Shown: piece after piece, positions 5,201-9,388 of the stretch
How positions within the stretch are numbered: position 1 is the first letter of the stretch
Layout of the letters: the number at the start of each line of letters is the position of its first letter
Origin: RGIG7378 sp964500525
Lineage (GTDB): Bacteria; Bacillota; Clostridia; RGIG7378
Assembly (NCBI GenBank): GCA_964500525.1
Contig: CAZCOE010000044.1
Location: 1-9,388 of the forward strand
Direction of reading: 5' to 3'
Length of the DNA stretch: 9,388 nucleotides
Notes under the pieces: generated by a model
Database searches by the model: none
Told to the model about the DNA's origin: nothing
The model's input: only the letters and a program-made list of their open reading frames with translations
Translations under genes and position numbers: made by a program

Positions 5201-6421
5201 TCATTTCCCCAACAAATACTCATACTCCCCGAGAGGCATATCATCCCCATGGGGATATCTGTTCAGATCATGTAAGTGGTCCGGCAGTGACTGGATGAAC
5301 TCTGTGGAACGGTTGAAATACTCCGGAGATTCCTTCTCGTTCTCCTCGTCCCAAAGTGCATCCACATGATAATATTTATCTCCCAGACGAATTATGTTCC
5401 ACATATGAGTGTCGCTGGATACACAGGACATATCCAGACCGGCATGGCGGCATAACAGGGCAAGTGCCTGGGCATAGTCGCCGCAGACCCCTACGCCCTC
5501 GGTGAGAACATAGTATCCATAGGGCATATACTCCCGGCTTTCTTCCCTGTATTCGGCATGGTCAATTACATATCTATAGAGCGCATACTCCTTTTCCAGG
5601 GGAATCATTCCCGGATGGGTGACCTGTGACACAATTTCCTTTGCCATGTTTTCAAGGTTGAGAATGTCACTGTATTTGCAGCCGGAGAACTCCAGAGCCG
5701 AAATAATCTCATTGTTATCAGAAACGGAATAATAATCGGTGATGCAATTGCCGTCCAGAATCAATGCCTCCAGGCTGTGATAATCCTTCAAGGGTCGGAT
5801 TGTAGTAATGGGATTATCTGAGAGGTCCACAAACGTCAGGCTTTCGGCCTGTGAAATCGGAGTAATATCCCATATCAGGTTCCCTGTGATTGCCAGCTCT
5901 GTAAGCTCAGGCATATTGCTGAGATCCGGGAGAGTCTCTACATATCCGGGACCGATCCGAAACTGTTTCAGCTTTTTTAGTTGGACAATCTCTTCCAATG
6001 AAGTGAGATTATTGACATCGGTGGAAAAAACCTCCAGGTTGGGCAGATATTCAATGCCCTTAAGGGTAAGGATTCTCTGCTCCCATATGTATAGAGATTT
6101 TATTTCAGCCAGGGCGGCCTTGGTCAGCATTGCGTCCCGGGGCAGGTTTTCACTTTCTCTGATTCCTGCAGCCAATGTGGCGTCCATCTCAAAGCCCTCG
6201 GTGTACGGGTCAGGCCGGTATTGGGGAAGCTGGAGTATGGTATCGGTTTCATCAGCCGGAGGTGTTTCGTCGGATGGCCCGGGTGTCTCAGTTTCTCGAA
6301 CCGCACTTGCCCCTCCGGTAGAGTCACTTTCCATGGGTTTTGCGGCACAGGAAACCAACCCCAGCAAAGTCAGGGCTGTCAGAATCAAAGTAAGACACTT
6401 TTTCGCCTTGAGATAACTCAT
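5201..6421 (-). CDS. Lipoprotein with leucine-rich repeats and transglutaminase-like domain
   Basis: This is a predicted surface lipoprotein of 406 aa. The signal peptide (1-24: basic start, hydrophobic core, LVSC lipobox) would be cut before C25 for lipidation. Residues 26-65 are an acidic, Pro/Thr/Ser-rich spacer. Residues 104-235 hold six leucine-rich repeats of exactly 22 residues (starting near 104, 126, 148, 170, 192, 214), internalin-like in pattern. The C-terminal part, about 255-370, is transglutaminase-like (protease/transglutaminase fold), with C313 (GVGVCGDYA), H339 (DTHMWN) and D354 (YYHVDALWD) forming the expected Cys-His-Asp triad. It may bind and process a protein or peptide outside the cell, but the substrate is unknown. 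The ATG at 6421 has AGGGTG 5 nt upstream. It follows the GGDEF/EAL gene by 147 nt, with no clear promoter or terminator between, so read-through from it is possible. Confidence 0.88.
   Translation of the reverse strand: MSYLKAKKCLTLILTALTLLGLVSCAAKPMESDSTGGASAVRETETPGPSDETPPADETDTILQLPQYRPDPYTEGFEMDATLAAGIRESENLPRDAMLTKAALAEIKSLYIWEQRILTLKGIEYLPNLEVFSTDVNNLTSLEEIVQLKKLKQFRIGPGYVETLPDLSNMPELTELAITGNLIWDITPISQAESLTFVDLSDNPITTIRPLKDYHSLEALILDGNCITDYYSVSDNNEIISALEFSGCKYSDILNLENMAKEIVSQVTHPGMIPLEKEYALYRYVIDHAEYREESREYMPYGYYVLTEGVGVCGDYAQALALLCRHAGLDMSCVSSDTHMWNIIRLGDKYYHVDALWDEENEKESPEYFNRSTEFIQSLPDHLHDLNRYPHGDDMPLGEYEYLLGK
5717..6112 (-). repeat. Six 22-residue leucine-rich repeats within the lipoprotein gene
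   Basis: Protein repeats start at residues 104, 126, 148, 170, 192 and 214, each 22 residues long. The clearest share L..L..L.l..N.I.....l; examples are the ones beginning MPELTELAITGN and AESLTFVDLSDN. The first and last units are less regular. This is the internalin/SDS22-like spacing, usually a curved protein-binding surface. Confidence 0.75.
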
Positions 6422-6483
6422 AGATGCACCCTATGAAAATACAGGTCCAGAGAATCCGGTTTGAGGGGAAAAACGAAAATGCT

Positions 6484-6558
6484 CATTTCTGCGATGCCCA
6501 CATCGACACTGAATCCCCGATAGATAAGCTCATTATGGATAATGTTCTTCATAATGTG
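6484..6558 (-). pseudogene. Remnant of a DUF4143-type AAA ATPase gene
   Basis: A minus-strand frame running through the gap between the GGDEF/EAL gene and the lipoprotein gene codes HIMKNIIHNELIYRGF followed by SVDVGIAEM. From memory this matches the conserved block ENIIYNELLxRGFxVDVGxVE in the C-terminal DUF4143 part of AAA ATPases common in Lachnospiraceae. The usual continuation (a conserved DFV-containing nuclease-like segment) is absent: after residue M (6484) the frame reads on without family likeness and stops at 6418, overlapping the lipoprotein ATG by 4 nt (ATGA). No ribosome site precedes the ATG at 6552. I read it as a decayed gene fragment of about 25 codons. A short real peptide of 44 aa (6418-6552) is the less likely alternative. 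Confidence 0.5.
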
Positions 6559-6568
6559 GTTTTTCGCT

Positions 6569-9385
6569 TTATTTTCTCCCATAGAACTCCAAAAACTCCT
6601 TAATGGGCACAGGCTTGCTGGCGTAGTACCCCTGATAGCAATCACTGTCTAATGAGGAAATCAATTGGCACTGTTCCTTTGTCTCAATTCCCTCTACGCA
6701 GGTACGATATCCGGCCTGCTTGGAAATCTGTATGATGCTTTCCATCAGAGACAGACTCTGTCTGTCGGTAAGCGCATTTAGCAGGAAGAACCGATCCACC
6801 TTCAGCTCATCAATGGGCAGCTGGAGCAGCAGCATCAGGGATGATGTGCCCGTCCCGAAGTCATCTATGGCAATGGTAATGCCCCGGGAACGGAAAAATC
6901 TCAGCTCGTCTGCTAAGAATTCCGGATCCATATGTCGGCATCGTTCTGTAAGCTCCAAGCATAGATTCTCCGCCGGGCAGCCAGTTTCTGCCAGTATATT
7001 CAGAACATCTTCCCGGAAACTGCTGTATTCCAGCTGGGTATCTGTAATATTGACGTTCAGGATAAATCCGGGATCTGCCTGGCGCAGAGGCTTGGTTTCC
7101 TGCATTGCCTGGCGCAGAATCCAATTGCCCACGGAAATGAAGGCAGGGTCATTTTCCAGCCATGGAATGAATCTGCCCGGGGGAACAACGCCGTAGGGCT
7201 CCTGTTTCCAGCGCAGCAGAGCCTCCGCTCCTATTATCTTGCCATTAGAACAGGATACGATGGGCTGATAGCACAGGAAGAATCCCCTGCAGCCCTCCAT
7301 GGCGCTGCGATGAATCTCCGTATGCAGCTGAATGTTCTCCACATTAGTCTTCTGGCGAATGTGGTCGCTAAAGACCAATTCATTGCGATACTTTTCCGAG
7401 GACTGTTCCATGGCGTATATCAGACTGCTGCGCACAATGTCCTCGTTATAGGGATGCCTGGGATCCAGCTGCACCGCTCCGCCGTATATTCTCAGAGGAA
7501 TCCGCAAATTGTTGATCTGAATATTGTGCTGAGCCACATTTCGCAGCTGATTGAAATAATTCCCCGTCTCCTCCTGATCTGCATAATACAGATAAAATGC
7601 ATATTTTGCTCCGTCCAGGCGGAACACCCGGCCTCTGCCCCCAATGAGGTCCTGCAGCTCCATTCCGAAAAGTCTCAGGACCTGATCGCCACCCTCCTGT
7701 CCGTACATGGCATTGATGTGGGGAAAATGCTCGATGCCAACCATAACCAGGCAAGCCGCAATCCTCTCCTCAATCAGCCTATGAATGCTTTTTGCAAAAT
7801 CCGAGCTGGTATGCAGGTTGGTAACAGGATCCACATCATCTAAAATGCCATGGTTAATGATTGTGCCTGCAAACAAATCCGGTTCCGTACCGTTTCCCTT
7901 CAGTACCACGCCTCTGCAGGTGCATACAACATATTCTCCCAGGTGATTCTTTACCCGGTATTCCAAATTGTGAACCTGGCTGCGGCCGGAAAGCACCGCT
8001 TCAATGTCCTCCCGATACATTTTCCTGTCCTGAGGATGGATGCAGGATTCCCAAATCTTCTCGGCCTCATACATATACTCTCCGGGCATGCCAAAATACT
8101 GTACCGCCTCGGGAGACCATCGGGATACTCCTGTGCTCATATTGCAAAGGTAAATATAACTGCGCTTTGATGTGCTGGAAAAGGCTGTAAACGCCCGATC
8201 GGTGAGTCCGCTGATATCCAGTTTTTCCGTATTTGCTTTATCCTTCCCTGTCAGCATATGCTCAGAGGACAGCTTATTCTCCTCAAGATCCGGAACGGGG
8301 CCGAATTTAATCTTATTTCTCTCCTTGTTGCGATACATAACAGAAAAGGCTGCCTGTTCTGCGTCCTGAACGTCCCCCTGGGAGGGATTGTACTGGGCAT
8401 ATCCCAGGGAAATAAAGGGCAGTCTGGAGTCGGACTTGCGGTGTTCCTGCATGGCATCAAAAAACTGTTCATTCATCCGGGCTATGGTGCTTTCGTCCAA
8501 ATCCAGAATAACACCGAATTCGTCATTGTCGATGCGGTAGCATTTGCCGTATCGTCCATAGACCTTTCGGATGATATTCCCGATGGTCACAAGGCACTGA
8601 TCCCCATATACATGGCCATATTTCACATTGACGGTTTTGAAGTAATCTATATCAAACAGCTGAATAATTACAGGTTTGTGCAGTCGAGACAGCTGGTTAT
8701 TGTAGCTGGCCCGGTTGAGCAGCATTGTCCTGCCATCAACACTCTGGAGCATGGCGTTATAGAAAATGTAAATCAGAGTAATAACAATGGCCACCGTAAG
8801 CCAGGCTGATTTGATGCTCTTGTCTGCCTGATTCACAGCAATGCCAAACAGCAGGAATCCAAGCATGAGAACCAGCATTATTTTGTTCTTGTTCTGATAT
8901 AGGCGACTGACCCGATACCCAACCCACAGTACATAGACAGAGCCGCATATATATGTTGCGAGATAAATCCAATAGAAGGGGCCGTGGCGGAACACGCCCT
9001 TGTCGTCCACGTAGTAGATAAAACCATTCAGGGCAGACAAAATCTCCAGCCCGGAATGAAAAGCCAGAACAAGGTAGAGCCACCTGTTTTTCTTAGAAGC
9101 ATCCGAAGGCGGCATCATAATTTCCGCGCACAAAACCGGAACCACAGGCGTTACCGACAGCTCTATCATTTTTGTCCATATATGTATGTCCCGGAATTCT
9201 CCACCGGACAGTGTGGTTAAGCTGCCTGACCATTCTGCGAGAATGCCCAGAATCACGCTGAAAAACAGCAGCAGGAACTGTCTTTGCTTGCGTCTTGAAA
9301 GCAAAACATTGGTGTTGGACATAATAACGAGGAATGTCATCAGGAGTACCACTTCCAGGACAATCATCGTATATAGATTCAGCAT
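6569..9385 (-). CDS. Seven-TM GGDEF-PAS-GGDEF-EAL c-di-GMP protein (probable phosphodiesterase)
   Basis: This large membrane signalling protein has at least 938 aa. Seven hydrophobic segments (about 3-22, 36-52, 73-90, 102-125, 135-159, 169-185, 194-213) form an N-terminal sensor. A GGDEF domain (about 215-360) keeps D245, N253 and D262, but its signature is DNDEF (286-290). A PAS-like domain covers about 400-515. A second GGDEF domain (about 517-675) has G550 in place of the metal Asp and signature DGAKY (591-595). The EAL domain (about 690-935) has the full catalytic set: E721 (EALLRW), N779, E811, D841-D842 (DDFGTG), K862, E898 and Q918. By established EAL chemistry it should cleave c-di-GMP to pGpG, while cyclase activity is doubtful. 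The ATG at 9385 is 3 nt from the window edge, with no stop before it and no ribosome site in view, so the real start may lie outside. Confidence 0.92.
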   Translation of the reverse strand: MLNLYTMIVLEVVLLMTFLVIMSNTNVLLSRRKQRQFLLLFFSVILGILAEWSGSLTTLSGGEFRDIHIWTKMIELSVTPVVPVLCAEIMMPPSDASKKNRWLYLVLAFHSGLEILSALNGFIYYVDDKGVFRHGPFYWIYLATYICGSVYVLWVGYRVSRLYQNKNKIMLVLMLGFLLFGIAVNQADKSIKSAWLTVAIVITLIYIFYNAMLQSVDGRTMLLNRASYNNQLSRLHKPVIIQLFDIDYFKTVNVKYGHVYGDQCLVTIGNIIRKVYGRYGKCYRIDNDEFGVILDLDESTIARMNEQFFDAMQEHRKSDSRLPFISLGYAQYNPSQGDVQDAEQAAFSVMYRNKERNKIKFGPVPDLEENKLSSEHMLTGKDKANTEKLDISGLTDRAFTAFSSTSKRSYIYLCNMSTGVSRWSPEAVQYFGMPGEYMYEAEKIWESCIHPQDRKMYREDIEAVLSGRSQVHNLEYRVKNHLGEYVVCTCRGVVLKGNGTEPDLFAGTIINHGILDDVDPVTNLHTSSDFAKSIHRLIEERIAACLVMVGIEHFPHINAMYGQEGGDQVLRLFGMELQDLIGGRGRVFRLDGAKYAFYLYYADQEETGNYFNQLRNVAQHNIQINNLRIPLRIYGGAVQLDPRHPYNEDIVRSSLIYAMEQSSEKYRNELVFSDHIRQKTNVENIQLHTEIHRSAMEGCRGFFLCYQPIVSCSNGKIIGAEALLRWKQEPYGVVPPGRFIPWLENDPAFISVGNWILRQAMQETKPLRQADPGFILNVNITDTQLEYSSFREDVLNILAETGCPAENLCLELTERCRHMDPEFLADELRFFRSRGITIAIDDFGTGTSSLMLLLQLPIDELKVDRFFLLNALTDRQSLSLMESIIQISKQAGYRTCVEGIETKEQCQLISSLDSDCYQGYYASKPVPIKEFLEFYGRK

Positions 9386-9388
9386 AGA

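Noticed and set aside
5808..6416. A 202-codon open frame on the plus strand
   Set aside because: It lies antisense to the lipoprotein gene, whose signal peptide, repeats and catalytic residues are clear. The plus-strand product is serine/arginine-rich with no recognisable domain.
6469..6490. Possible terminator after the GGDEF/EAL gene (GAAAT...ATTTTC then GTTTTT)
   Set aside because: The stem is only about four A-T rich pairs and overlaps the ATPase remnant. It is too weak to call.
6422..6568. A c-di-GMP riboswitch ahead of the lipoprotein gene
   Set aside because: The gap is short, and I cannot see the conserved core or paired arms of a GEMM-type element. Only a small CGATG/CATCG hairpin is present.
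7310..7843. A 177-codon open frame on the plus strand
   Set aside because: It is antisense to the second GGDEF domain of the large signalling protein. It has no recognisable motif and reflects codon bias of the real gene.
1..9388. A mobile element or phage island
   Set aside because: No integrase, transposase, attachment-site duplication downstream of the tRNA, or phage gene was seen. The 3' side of the tRNA leads straight into its terminator and gpsA.

Overview
The window reads as chromosomal DNA of a low- to mid-GC Gram-positive bacterium, most likely a gut clostridium of the Lachnospiraceae type. This rests on Shine-Dalgarno starts, sigma-A type promoters, rho-independent terminators, a CCA-encoding tRNA, a lipoprotein with a Gram-positive style signal and a large multi-TM GGDEF/EAL protein. 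The lineage is an inference from gene style, not a database match. Every supported gene lies on the minus strand, so transcription runs from high to low coordinates.

Layout in the direction of transcription. (1) 9385-6569: a membrane-bound c-di-GMP protein of about 938 aa, with seven TM segments, GGDEF, PAS, GGDEF and EAL. Its EAL site is complete and both GGDEF sites are degenerate, so it probably acts as a phosphodiesterase. (2) 6568-6422: a short gap with what looks like a remnant of a DUF4143-type AAA ATPase gene. (3) 6421-5201: a lipoprotein with 22-residue leucine-rich repeats and a transglutaminase-like domain. (4) 5126-4607: a two-TM small protein overlapping a YbjQ/UPF0145 gene, with an extended -10 promoter and a terminator. 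(5) 4502-4321: a complete tRNA-Thr(GGT) unit with promoter and terminator. (6) 4268-3093: gpsA with its own promoter and terminator. (7) 3057-8: a probable operon of dgt (dGTPase), yfbR-like 5'-deoxynucleotidase and a membrane-anchored polysaccharide deacetylase.

The genes fall into small, mostly independent units: signalling and surface functions on the right, tRNA and lipid-precursor housekeeping in the middle, and deoxynucleotide clean-up plus cell-surface polysaccharide modification on the left. I see no CRISPR array, insertion sequence, integrase or phage gene. I do not see a convincing new multi-gene system. The points most worth a second look are the ATPase gene remnant, the GGDEF/EAL protein with two altered GGDEF sites, the LRR-transglutaminase lipoprotein beside it, the dgt-yfbR pairing, and a tRNA-Thr with a mismatch in its acceptor stem.
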